Assembly (NCBI GenBank): GCA_964035575.1
Contig: OZ037842.1
Location: 1,364,001 to 1,428,000, forward strand
Direction of reading: 5' to 3'
Length of the DNA stretch: 64,000 nt
Source: Rhynchopus sp. YZ270_cl-10
Taxonomy: Eukaryota; Euglenozoa; Diplonemea; Diplonemida; Diplonemidae
This document shows, one piece after another, positions 39,474 to 50,332 of this stretch. The position numbers were made by a program, and so were the translations under genes. The notes beneath the pieces were generated by a model, which was not told the origin of the DNA, did no database searches, and saw only the letters and a program-made list of their open reading frames with translations. Every line of letters begins with the position of its first letter. Positions within the stretch are counted from its first letter, which is position 1.

Positions 39474-40805
39474 ATGGAACCTACTGCGGTTACACCCCGT
39501 ATTGTGCTTAGCACAAACTCGAAGGGTGTTGTGAGTAAGGTACAGAAACAGCTTGTACAGCTGGGCATTGCGGAGGAAAATATCAGTGCGCAGGTGAAGG
39601 AATGTAGAGTGGTGGTGACGGGGGTGGAAGTGGAGAAGGTTGTGCCTGTTGTGATAATCCTTAACCACGTGGAGAGGGCGTTTGTTGAGGTCAATTCGTG
39701 TGGAAAGAAGGATGCGGTTGCGATGTTAGAGAACCTAGAGCTGGCAGCAACCTTTGCAGAGAACGCACTGTGGGACCCCTTCATTGCGGCATACAAATTC
39801 ATCCACAACCGCGCACCATTGTCCTGGACACTTGACGCTCGTCTCCGTGTCAAACGCTCCACCGATCCCTCGAAGCCGTCCCTCTCAAAAATTGATCTCC
39901 AAAACGCTGCACGGCAGGGCCTTCATACGGGTCTCCTCAAGCGCGACATCACACACAACCCGTATCGGCCAGACTTTTTGGTGTTTCTTTCTGTCACCGA
40001 GTCGGTCTGTAGTTTGGCTGCACCTATTTTGTGTAGGAGGACGGTCAGCAAGCTGGTGCACAAGGGGTTGCATCATACAGTGTCGTGGGGGGTGGGGCGG
40101 ACCGCGAAGCTTCTTCCTGGCGAGGTTGTGTTGGATGCTTGTGTAGGGAAGGCAGCGCTTTTGCTTGAATGTGCGCAGTTTTGGGATGAATGCCATTATA
40201 TTGGATTGGACATTTGCCACGAACAGATTGCATGCGCAAGAGAAAACATTGCAAACTGCCCGAAGCCCATCGTCAACGCCATGCTAGGCGACGCCACACA
40301 CCTACCCGTCCGCACTGCCTCCATCGACTGCGTCGTATCAGACCTCCCCTTTGGCAGGGCAATGTCGTCTCCTGACGCGAACCGTACATTCTACCCTTCC
40401 CTCTGCGCAGAGTTGCGCCGCGCACTCCGGCCAGGTGGCAGAGCAGTCCTCCTCACAGGAGAAGAAAGCGACGTTATCCTGGGGGAGTCGCTCCAAAAAT
40501 CGGGGTTCTCGGTGATAGGGAGAACAGTGTTCCCGTTTGGTGGGAACAAAGACCGCTTGTCATGTACACTGTATATGGCAGTGGTGGATGTAGGTGAAGA
40601 TGACGCAGTGCACAGAAGCAAATTCGACTGGCGTTTCCCAGAGAAGGTGAAGGAAAGCGCCGGTGCGCACACATGGAAGAATGAAAAACCCTGTCTCGCA
40701 CCGTATCAAGCAAAGCGGTACTCAAAACAAACGCACAAAACAGTTGAGGCGGAGGAGGCGCGGAAGGAGACAACAGAGACCGCAGAGGGTGCAGAAGAGA
40801 AATGA
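39474..40805 (+). CDS. THUMP-domain RNA guanosine methyltransferase (THUMPD2/3 type)
   Basis: 443 residues, no intron. The N-terminal half contains a THUMP-type RNA-binding region (about residues 85-185). The C-terminal Rossmann-fold methyltransferase shows motif I VLDACVGKAALLLE (219-232), GLDI (244-247), GDATHLP (272-278) and the catalytic motif SDLPFG (289-294), followed by RPGGRAVLLTGE. Enzymes of this group make N2-methylguanosine in tRNA (THUMPD3) or U6 snRNA (THUMPD2). The YPSLCAELRRALRPGGRAVL context looks closer to THUMPD3, which I have not tested. The C-terminal tail is charged and repetitive (EAEEARKETTETAEGAEEK). The next gene starts 156 bases downstream. Confidence 0.82.
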   Translation: MEPTAVTPRIVLSTNSKGVVSKVQKQLVQLGIAEENISAQVKECRVVVTGVEVEKVVPVVIILNHVERAFVEVNSCGKKDAVAMLENLELAATFAENALWDPFIAAYKFIHNRAPLSWTLDARLRVKRSTDPSKPSLSKIDLQNAARQGLHTGLLKRDITHNPYRPDFLVFLSVTESVCSLAAPILCRRTVSKLVHKGLHHTVSWGVGRTAKLLPGEVVLDACVGKAALLLECAQFWDECHYIGLDICHEQIACARENIANCPKPIVNAMLGDATHLPVRTASIDCVVSDLPFGRAMSSPDANRTFYPSLCAELRRALRPGGRAVLLTGEESDVILGESLQKSGFSVIGRTVFPFGGNKDRLSCTLYMAVVDVGEDDAVHRSKFDWRFPEKVKESAGAHTWKNEKPCLAPYQAKRYSKQTHKTVEAEEARKETTETAEGAEEK

Positions 40806-40961
40806 AAGTTTGCTACTTTTTTGTTCACAATTCTCATTTATGTTGCATTTTTAGATGAAATCATTTCACCAAAAAATGGTTACAAAAAGAACACAACCCT
40901 CCTTACAATTCTCCACGCACTGTTTCCCCACCATCATATCCAACAGAAACAACAAAATAAA

Positions 40962-42191
40962 ATGCGTCGCCGTGTTTTCGTGCTTGGCGGTGAGTCCACA
41001 AAGTTTATGGGACGGGGCCACCCTGAGTGGAAACGTGGTGAACGCAACCTTGAAGACTACATTAAGGACGCTGTGACGCGGGTTTTTAGCAGCACGGGGC
41101 TGTCTGGGAAGGATATGGACCGGGTGTGTGTGGGGAACTTCATTGGGCAGTTGACGCACAAGCAGGGGCATTTGGGTGCTGCTGTTGTGGGTGCGGATGC
41201 GGCCTTGGCACACAAGCCCTCTGCACGCTTTGAGGCTGCTTGCGCTTCAGGATCCTTGGCGTTTGAGTCTGCAGTGCAGTACATCCAGGCAGGGTCTGAC
41301 GCTGTGCTCGTGGTGGGGGTAGAGGTACAGACGCCTTTGAAGTCGAAGGAAGGAGCCGAGGCGCTTGCCACGGCAGCGCACTTCTCCCGGCAGAGTGGCA
41401 TCGATGCTCACGTCTGGCCTGCGATGTTCGCTAGAAAGTCGAAAGCCTACTTCGAGAAGTACCCTCAAGCAAACGACCTCCACCTTGCATCGCAAAAGGC
41501 GTATGACAACGCGAAGCTCAACCCCTACGCCCATATGCATGCGCATGAACTCTCCCCGAAGGATATTCGCGAATCGAAGACGTTTGTCGAGAACAAAGAG
41601 CTGCACCCTCATGTTCGTTTGTCAGACTGCTCGCAGGTTACCGACGGTGCGTCTGCTGTCATCCTTGTCAGCGAGGATGCGCTGCAGAAGTTCCAAAAAT
41701 CGCTTGATCTTTGCATTGAGGTGCTCCACGTTGCGCAGTGCACGGACAACCTTTATGAGGATCGCGACGACACACAGCTGAAGAACATTAGCATGGCCGC
41801 GAGGCAGGCGTACAGGGCGACACACCTGACGCCTTCTGATATGGACGTGGCTGAGGTGCACGACTGCTTCACCATGGCCGAGGTCATGATGTACGAAGCC
41901 CTCGGGTTTGCACCCCCAGGCAAGGGCCTCGACCTCCTCCGCAAAGGCGATACATCCATCACAGGAAAGATTCCCGTCAACACCGGAGGAGGCCTGGTCG
42001 GCTTCGGTCACCCAGTCGGCGCTACCGGAGTCAAACAGATCGTCGAGATCCACAGACAAATGAAAGGAAAATGCGAAGATTACCAAGTGAACCGCCCCCT
42101 CACCCACGGCATCACAGCAAACATGGGTGGTGACGACAAAACAGCGGTAGTAACAATCTTCAGAAACACCACCCCTTCTGCGCATCTCTGA
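40962..42191 (+). CDS. SCP2-thiolase-like protein
   Basis: 409 residues, no intron. Thiolase-superfamily enzyme of the SCP-x/SLP subgroup, which cleaves or forms 3-ketoacyl-CoA thioesters in sterol side-chain or fatty acid metabolism. Visible active-site elements are the nucleophile Cys94 in EAACASGS, His300 in HDCF (the SCP-x signature in place of NEAF), and His350 in GFGHPVGATG. It lacks the SCP2 sterol-carrier domain that vertebrate SCPx carries at its C-terminus, like the stand-alone SLP proteins of kinetoplastids. The last three residues, AHL, match the loose PTS1 pattern, so a peroxisome or glycosome location is possible. I start at the ATG at 40962. The upstream in-frame part has no family match. 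Confidence 0.88.
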   Translation: MRRRVFVLGGESTKFMGRGHPEWKRGERNLEDYIKDAVTRVFSSTGLSGKDMDRVCVGNFIGQLTHKQGHLGAAVVGADAALAHKPSARFEAACASGSLAFESAVQYIQAGSDAVLVVGVEVQTPLKSKEGAEALATAAHFSRQSGIDAHVWPAMFARKSKAYFEKYPQANDLHLASQKAYDNAKLNPYAHMHAHELSPKDIRESKTFVENKELHPHVRLSDCSQVTDGASAVILVSEDALQKFQKSLDLCIEVLHVAQCTDNLYEDRDDTQLKNISMAARQAYRATHLTPSDMDVAEVHDCFTMAEVMMYEALGFAPPGKGLDLLRKGDTSITGKIPVNTGGGLVGFGHPVGATGVKQIVEIHRQMKGKCEDYQVNRPLTHGITANMGGDDKTAVVTIFRNTTPSAHL

Positions 42192-42516
42192 AAGCCCCTA
42201 TACACTGTTTTTTTGAGGTGAAGGGAGGGACCCATCTTATAAAAACTGTTTCATTTTCTTTTCCCTTTCAACGTTTCGTGTATTCTTTTTGGTACGTCGC
42301 CAAGAGATGATTTTTTTTTTTTCCGGATGTTTTCTGCTTGCCTTGCAGTTTGCGGCTTGCTCTCTCTAAAAAAAGATATGCTGCTTTTTTTTTCCCCATT
42401 ATTTTTGGCGAATCTCTAGCGAACCACTCACAACACTCAATCCAGGGGGATACCAAAAACGTTCTGTGGGTATATCCCACAGTTCCCCCCTTCACCACCT
42501 CCTCCTTACCCTCACC
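42192..42516 (+). other. Short spacer
   Basis: 325 bases, pyrimidine-rich. A decayed repeat fragment (GAGGTGAAGGGAGGGACCCA, CTTATAAAAACTG) is near 42216-42250. The leader acceptor is probably one of the AGs before 42517. Confidence 0.4.
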
Positions 42517-45053
42517 ATGTCTGAAGCTACATACCGAGCAATGCAGAGTTTGCAGGCTCGTCATAACCTTCCCGAAAGCTTTATCCGCAAGATGGAGCAG
42601 GTGGTTCTCCGTCAAGGTGACGCAGATTCTGACAGCACCGACGATAAGGTATGGAATCGTTGATTTACATGCAATTAGGAAACAATGTGGTGCAATACTC
42701 TGTGGGTGTTCAACAACCTGCAGGGAACCTCCGGTTTTATGGGGTTTTTGCATCAACTCTTCTTGCCAACTTTAAAAAACACAAAACAATCCCTCCACAG
42801 AGCTCCTTCTCTTCTCCTTCTCCCTCCAAGACCTCTTCCACTGGCACAACGGAGGTGGACAGCGCTGAAGCAACCCTTCCCCTACCGCAAGGTGAGCACA
42901 CCACCATTGCCTCTGCGCTGCACAGAAGGAAGGTGCATGAGCGCATTGCCGCTGATGAACGTGCAAAGGAGGAGCTGCGGTCGCGCCTCTCAGTGACAGA
43001 GGAGCAGCTGCAGCACACAACACACCGCTGCACTGCGTTGGTCGAGGAGATGACGTTGCTCAGACGTGAAAAGGATGCTGTTGAAAACACATACCGTGTC
43101 CGCGACGAACAAATGCGTGAAGTTGCCGCGCAAACCGCAACCCGCCTTGAGAAGCTCGAAGCCGAAGCCTCGACCTACAGAGTGAGCATCAAAGACAGCA
43201 TCCACCAGCACCTCTTCGTTGGCCCAGAGAATGCTGCGGTGCTGCGTTCAAAACGGACCGAAACATTGGACATCATCGAGTACATACAACTTCGCGTGTT
43301 CGAACGAATGGCGGAGGAGTACAAAAGCCGTGACAGCAGTGGCATTGAGGTGTCCGGTTTGCTTCGTGACCTGGAGTATGCGAGAAGCGAGGCAGACCGT
43401 GTGAAGATGATGCTTGAGGACAGCAACGCTGCGCATGAGCTTCTCAAGAACGAGGCTGCGAAGTGTACGCAACGGAGTGCCGAGAAAATCCAAAAGCTCG
43501 AAATCGACTACGACGAGCTCGCACACCAAATGGAGGACGACAAGACCACAACCCGCGCAGCATACAAACTCAAGGAGGACCTTGAGGAGCGCACCCACCA
43601 ATGCGCCCGCCTTGAAGCTGACAGACTCTCCCTCGCAAAGCAGGTCGAGACCCTGGAAAAGGACATTCTACAGGCACGCAGAGACAACGAGACCGACGCA
43701 CACAAAGTACAACACCATGCGACCGAGGTGCGCTACCTTGCAAAGGAGAACGAGAGCCTCGCAGCCAGGGTCGTGACACTCGAAGAAGAAAAACGGAGTG
43801 CACAGGAGAAGGCACGGTCACTACAAGACGTGCTGCAGGCGAACCTCGATAAGTACGGGACAGACCTCATGGCTGTGCGCGAAAAGCATGATGAACGTCT
43901 GCAAGACGAACTCTCCAAACTCGAGAACACAAGCACCACTGAGATTCGCCGCATCCAAGAACACACCAAAGCCGTTGCGGACCGTGAATATGCGCAAATC
44001 AAAACCGAAAAAGAGCTTTCCGTGAAGGAGGCGCAACGTCTTGCCCGCAGAATCGAAGAAGTCGAATCTGAAAGCAAACGCGTCCTGGTCGAGGCAAAGC
44101 TTGCAGAAGAACGGATGAGGGGCGACCTCTCTGCATGCCGCACGGACCTCAAGGTCAAAACCCTTGAGTGCACTCAACTCCGCGAGGTGAGACAACAGAA
44201 CGAAAGCAGCATAGAAGGGTTGGAGCTGGATTGTACACGCCTCCAGAAGATGTTGGATACACTAAAACACGAATTCTTCGAACTACAACTGCAGCACAGC
44301 AGACAACACGAAGAGATGCGGGCCCGGGTGACCACCTTAAAAGAGCAGCTCAAAATCTATGAAGAGCTGGAGACCGAATGCGACGACGCCATCGAGAACA
44401 CAGGACGCCTTCTCACCGACGGGCACTCCGGAGAGGTGGCCGTGCAGATCATGAGCCACGTCCCCTCTTCACAGGGCCGTCGCATACAACAGTCCCTTCT
44501 CCTCGCCAAGAGAGCTATGAGTCTCGAAAACCAAGTCGCCACACTAACCGAAGAACTCCAACAAAAAACGGTCTCCAGCAACCGTGTGAACGCTGAGCTC
44601 AACCGTGTCAAAGGTGTCATGGGAACACAAGGTCAACCCTATCAATATTTTGTCGACACCCTCGCAGAAAAAGACAAATCCGTTGAAGACCTTCGCAAGC
44701 AGCACGACCTCCTCTCACGAGAGGTTTCTGGCATCAAATCAGAACGTGACCGGGCATGCGAACTGCTTACCACCATGCAAAGCAATATGGAGGTCCTAAA
44801 AAACCAAAGGGACGAGCTCAGCGGCTACCTCCAGGACCATCTAGAGGCGAACAAAATGGCAGGAGGGGGTCCTGGGGGCGAGGACAGAGCCGCGTACCTC
44901 ACCTCAAAGAGGCATACACGAAAGCGGGCCACCCTCCCCGCTGTCGAACCCCCCGCGCCGCAGAGGACAACAGTCATCTTCGGAGCACCGCCAGAAGCCG
45001 CTCATGAGGATGGGACATCAGTTCTCCCACAACCCTTCGTTATTTCGGCATAG
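42517..45053 (+). CDS. PIBF1: PIBF1/CEP90-like centriolar coiled-coil protein
   Basis: Exons 42517-42648 and 42801-45053 give 794 residues. The intron is GTATGG...CCACAG. It is almost entirely coiled coil. The C-terminal third aligns by eye with human PIBF1/CEP90: KIYEELETECDDAIENTG, then RRIQQSLLLAKRAMSLENQV, then QPYQYFVDTLAEKDKSVEDL, matching KIYEELEKEFDEIV, RRLKQSVHLARRVLQLEKQ and [20 protein letters not shown] as I remember them. CEP90 sits at centriole distal appendages and centriolar satellites and is needed for ciliogenesis. The N-terminus (residues 1-100) is weakly conserved and Ser/Thr-rich, and the last 70 residues are disordered. An alternative acceptor at 42723 would lengthen exon 2, but 42800 has the better CCCTCCACAG. 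Confidence 0.8.
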
Positions 45054-45896
45054 AGGGAAAAAGGGAAAAGGGGGGAGTGGTAGTGTGATAATTGCCCATT
45101 ATAACTCAAAATGCACATCGCAATACAGCTGTATTGATGTGTATGATGGGTAGTTATCATAATACAGCCAGGGGAAGAGTATGGTTTTTCGCAGAAATTT
45201 TTTGAAAAAAAAGGAACCCCCGACATAGCATTTATAGATCAGTTTAGAGCTACGTCACTTTCGTGATTTTTCCCAGTAGATGCATATTTTGTGGTATTTT
45301 TTTTCCCCCCTCTAAAACCTTCCTTGATAAAGTGTTAACCTGTCGTCCCTACGCAATTCTTTTCAAAATGAAATGAGTGGAAGGGCAGAAGAAAAATCCA
45401 CCAAGTATTGCCACTGTAATATGCAACAACACAACAGCGATTCCGCCTATTAGATATGTGAGAGAGTTTTTTTTGGTGTTTTTTTTTAGGACAAATACTT
45501 TGTGGGAAAAATTATTCAAAACGTCTTCTGCGACGTTTTGTTTATTATCCACTAAACAAAAGAACGGGATTTTTTTTGTTATTTTTTCTAATTTCGCTGC
45601 AAACCCCTCTAGGTAGTACATCGGCTATTGCCCCACACTGCCGCACAACGAGTAGTTCCCATCCCCCCCCTCCCAAAAGGGTGCTGATTGTTCAACCCCC
45701 TTCCTTACTAATGCATTTCCCCAACACCCTGCCTTGCAAGGCACCCCAAAGTTACCCCTCATAGACTGAAACACAAAAAGAAAAGCCACTGTTTGTCTCC
45801 CTTTCTCCCTTTCCCCTTTTATTTGCTTTAGCGAAGCAGATTTGCGGTGTGGATACTGCTGTCTTTGATTTTGAGAGATTTCACGTTTAAAGACCG

Positions 45897-45932
<36 letters not shown>

Positions 45933-46074
45933 GTTTTCCGGGTAGTTCTTCTTGTTCTTTTGCTCATCCCTCGGACTCTGTTCTCAACCTAAGATATATC
46001 AAGATATATCCTCTTTCCCTGTACACCTTCATTGAATCCTCCCCCCACAGGCCCACTATTAGATGTGAGCTAGC
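45054..46074 (+). other. Gene-free spacer with a MITE
   Basis: It contains the MITE at 45080-45167, a 32-base T-run (about 45899-45931) and a duplicated AAGATATATC (about 45990-46010). No gene was seen. Confidence 0.5.
45080..45167. mobile_element. Palindromic MITE with CAATACAGCTGTATTG core, copy 2
   Basis: GTGTGATAATTGCCCATTAT, CGCAATACAGCTGTATTGAT and GATGGGTAGTTATCATAATA correspond arm by arm to the element at 16171-16266. Both are preceded by GGTAGTG. Confidence 0.6.
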
Positions 46075-49000
46075 ATGTCCTCTGGGGTATGCCGTACACC
46101 AGCGACACGCATCTCTCTAGATTTCGATGCAACTGGCAGAAAGCGCAACACCGCGTCAGGGCCACGCCATACACGGTCTGATATGTCCCCGATGGTCACA
46201 AACTCCCCGCGAGGTTGGCGGCCGCAGTCGTCGTTGCAGTCGGTATGCACACTACAGCATTCTCAAACTTTTTTGTTTTTCACGTAGTATATCAACTGTT
46301 CCCACTTATCTTTTTCCCTACTTTCCGCAGACACCGAAGCGCACGCCCTGCACCCCCCACGCCACCCCAGAGGAGGAGCTGGAGGAACTCAAATCACAGC
46401 ACCAGCTTCTTCTGAAGGCGGGGGTGGAGTACCGGCACCAGGTCGACATGATCTTCAGCCTCTCCAAAGACGAGGAGAGCGCTCGCGAGGCTGAGGTGCT
46501 ATCCTTACGACAGACCGTCACCGAACTTCGCGCACGCTTGGAGGTTCGGGACTGCGAGCCGGCAGAACCTCCTACCACCACCACCACCACCGCCACCCCC
46601 GAAACCAGCGCCCAGCTCATGCAACGCGTTCTCTCTGTCGTCGAAGACAAGAAAAACGAGGCCAGCACTGTGTCTGAACTGGAAGCCCGTGTCCAGCAGC
46701 ACATTGAGCGGGAGCGTGCACTGCAGGAGACGTTGTTGGCACAGCAGAAGGCGCTGTTCACGGCAGAGCAGGACGCTAAGGGGCATGCCACGGCACTGCA
46801 GACGCTGCGCGACAGTGCAGCGGAGTTGCGCAAAGCGTCGTTAACGTCAGAAGCAGAACGAAGCGCGGCAGAAGCAGGCAGGTCTGCAGAACGGACGACT
46901 GCGGCGGCAGAACTGCAGCAACGCACTGAAGCGTTGAACGCAGCGCAGACAGAGGTGACAACACTTACTGCACGCATTGCGGAGTTGGAGGAAACAAATC
47001 GTGAACTGCAGACACTACAAAAAGAGGTACCGCAACAGGCACAACCACAGCCACAGCCACAACCGCTACTACAACCACAACAACCATCTAACGAAGCCAA
47101 GCTGCATGAACAACTCAAGGAAGCGGCTCAACGCTACGAAGAGCTTTCCACAGCGAACCTCCGTCTGCACACCACCGTGGCAGGGAATGCGGAAACCGTG
47201 GCCACCTTGGGCGCGACTGTCGCGGAGTTGCAGAAAATGGCGGATGTGAACGCTGGGTGCAAAGAGCAGTGCGAGGTGCTGCGTGTGGAGAACGACGACT
47301 GGCGGAGGAAGTGCGCCTCGCTTATGGGGACCAAGGAGGAGGACTGCGCGCGGGCAGACGGTCTCGACGGAGAGGTACTGACCCTCAGCAGCCAGGTGGA
47401 ACAGCTGGGACACCAGCTGCAGGCGTCAAGGGACCGCGTCGCTGCTGCAGAGGAGGACGCACATCGTGCACGACATGCCCTCAGTCGGACCCACACCGCC
47501 GCATCTGATGTTCTCTATGGCTCCACTGAAACCCGCATTATTGCGCAATGTTACCTCAAACTGCGCAGCTTCGTCCTCCGCAACCAGAACACCGAAATGA
47601 CAGCACTGCAGGACGATCTGCGGTTCAGGCTTGCTCAGGTGTCGTCACAACACTTTGCGTCCGAAGAGGCGCGGGAATCGCTTGGTGAACAGATAAAGGC
47701 GGTGACATCAGAAATCCGAGTAATGCATCTGGAGAAGGAAGCGGTGTCCACGGCCATGCACTCTGCGTCGTCTAGACACAAACGGCGTGTTGCTGCGGTA
47801 CAACGCAGTGCTGTTGCCTTGGCACACCGGAATGCGGAGACCACAGCACGGAGCCGCCTCTTTGCCATGCTCCTCGCACACACCACAGCTGCCAGGGGTC
47901 TCCACGTGGAACGTTCTCGATGCCGCTCCCTGGAAGCCAACCTAGACCGCTTTGGGGACACATTCCGCGCATCCGAGCAAGAGTCCGCAGCACGTTGCGA
48001 CCTTCTGTGGCACGAAGGAGAGGAGCTCACTGCGCTGCACCAACACTTCTGCACCGCAGGGCACACCATAGCGAAGGGGAGCTACCGGGGGGATGTTGCG
48101 GTGTATCGCAGCCGGGCTGCGTTTGCGATGGCGGTGTCGTGCGAACGGCACATCCTTGGATCTCATATGCGAAAATTACGCGAATACACTTCCGAAATGA
48201 AACACGAACGCGCCAGAGCACGCGACAAAATCGCCTCCCGCAAAGCCTTAGACCGTGCCGCCGACGAGCTTGCTGCGTTTGACAAACGCCTCACCCAACA
48301 GCTCTCAGGGGAGCGTGCTGCCTCCATGCTGACAATGCTGCTCGAAACTACGAAAGCACTTCAGGCCCGCGCACTGCGTAGGTGGTCTATGTGGAACACC
48401 CATCGGAGGGCACTGCGGTACGTCGAGATGGAACGGACGAAGCACCGCGAGGGCATGGAGCGGGCTACAGACGAACTCCTTGCCGCCGAGAAACGCTTCC
48501 GCGACTACTACCTGCAGTACCAGACCGCGAACATGATACGGATGCAACGGGAGAAGCAGACGGAGACGGTACGGCGCTACTACAACGTACTGCAGGCGTT
48601 GGCAGCTACCGCACGGAGACGGCAAGACAGCATGCGGCTAGAACGCATGGAAAGCACCGTAGGCGATCTGCAAGACGAGTCACGCCTCCTCCAAGACCAG
48701 ATGCAAGAGATGGCCGAGGCAGCCCTCTCCAGCATAGCCCAGCACGCAGCGCACCGCCTCCGCATGCGGCACTACGCCAAATGGCGTCTCTGTCTCCAAA
48801 CGCGTGTCTCCACCGTCCAAGCAAAGTCTGCCGTCCAACCCCACATCCAGACACTTCAAAAAGCAGCAACCCACAGCAGAGTGTCCCTCCTCCGTGCAGG
48901 TTGGCTTCTCCGTTGGATGGTGCAGTACGCTGAACGCAAAGCCACCACAGCAGCGCAAACGACGGAGCTGGCCCTACCCCCCCTCCGTGAGGAGTTGCGT

Positions 49001-49689
49001 GCACAGTCGGCACGGACGCAGCAGTTGGAAGAAAGCTTGCTGGAGGCGAATTCGGAGCGTTCTGCATTACAGACTGTATCAGACGAGTTGCGGGGCCTTC
49101 TCGAATCGGAGAGAAAAGAGCCCAAAGCGATGCAGAAGCTGAGAACAAACCAAGCACAGTGTATTGAGCTCGGAAACAGCCTTGCGAAGCTCGAAGGGGT
49201 GCTAGCAAGCAAACGCAACCTGGCACCGGCGGAGCAATGGACGGACGTTATGCTCTTTGTGCAGGCAGCCCGCGGGTGGTGGAAGGTATGCCCAAACAAA
49301 CAACCCACATCTTTTCTTTACGCCATGCGATAACGATTTATGACCAAGGTGACTCAGAGAGGCTTAGGTTCATCTTATTTTTTTGCGTTACCGCACAACC
49401 TCTCTTTTCAGGAGCGCTCCGTAGATATGTCATGAATACTCCCATACAGACTCCTCTGGTCCAACTTACCCAACTTTTTTTTTTTTGACAACAAGCAAGA
49501 TTTGTTTCGTGGTCTAAATGAAAGACCCCATATGCCACACCAACACAGAGCATGCTGAAGACCGCCTCCGTCACAGGGCAGCCCCTCTCCCTCGGCACGA
49601 CCCCCACCCGGCAGGTGGGCGGCAAACACTATCCCCCGGATTCGCCACAATCCCCGACCCGCTTCAGCGAGGCCAGCTTATCGCTGTGA
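46075..49689 (+). CDS. Large coiled-coil protein, related N-motif to the next gene
   Basis: Exons 46075-46242, 46331-49285 and 49549-49689 give 1087 residues. Exon 1 encodes a Ser/Thr/Pro-rich head. Exon 2 is a long coiled coil with a QPQPQPQPLLQPQQ spacer and several Trp-centred stretches (RRWSMWNTHRR, YAKWRLCLQTR, LRWMVQYAERK) reminiscent of Sfi1-type centrin-binding repeats. Near residues 74-100, ELEELKSQHQLLLKAGVEYR then HQVDMIFSL resembles the N-motif of the gene at 50333. Exon 3 gives a disordered tail (TGQPLSLGTTPTRQVG, DSPQSPTRFSEA). The final intron is 263 bases, with an A-repeat inside. An earlier CAG at 49411 would instead end the protein after ERSVDMS. No orthologue recognised; a cytoskeletal or basal-body role is inference. 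Confidence 0.75.
49345..49382 (+). repeat. A-type repeat inside an intron
   Basis: AAGGTGACTCAGAGAGGCTT then AGGTTCATCTTATTTTTTT. It lies in the last intron of the coiled-coil gene and is followed by CAACCTCTCTTTTCAG, a potential competing acceptor. Confidence 0.55.
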
Positions 49690-50332
49690 ACTCCCCCTTT
49701 TTTTTTGATAAAACAACTTGTTGTCAATTCTAAAAAGATTGGAGGCAGCGCTGCAGGGCAAACAAAACGGATTGAAAAAAACAGAAACTTGCTTGTTTTC
49801 TTTGAGTACTCAATTAACCACAACAACCGTACTTCAGTTTAACACATTTTTTCACCTTTTTGTTTTCCCGGCTTTGAGCGCACAAACAAAAGACCCGATC
49901 TTTTTCTCTCTCTCTTTTCTCTATGTATGAGAAGTTTTCCCTTTTCTCATTAGGCTTTCCAAGTCTTATCTCCCCCACAACGTAGAAATACCCCCCACAC
50001 TCTACCCCAAATTCTCCCCCCAATGTGAGTAGAACAAAACAAAAGATTCAATTTTTCATACTGTTATTAGAAACCCGAATAAAGCCAATATTTACTCGCC
50101 TGATACCGACTATTTTATCCCTCCCCTTTTAAAAATCTCGCCAAATTCAGATCTCACGAAAATAATCTTTCCCCCTTTTTCCTGAGTAATCAAGATTGGC
50201 GGACTGTACCAGGTTTTAAGCACACCATAACCCCACCTCCCATCTCCAGCACACACAAAAAAAAGCCCCTCTCTCGGGGAATATCTACATCTCTTTCCCT
50301 AATTTATTTTGTTTTCTGGCGACAATTTGCAG
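49690..50332 (+). other. Gene-free spacer
   Basis: AT- and pyrimidine-rich with a CT-microsatellite near 49902-49920. A TTTGCAG directly abuts the next start codon at 50333. I see nothing else. Confidence 0.5.

Noticed and set aside
49412-49435. Alternative last exon (ERSVDMS then stop) for the gene at 46075
   Set aside because: The acceptor CTTTTCAG is good, but it arises at the end of an A repeat and gives an abrupt tail. The exon at 49549-49689 gives a 46-residue coding-like tail. RNA data could reverse this.
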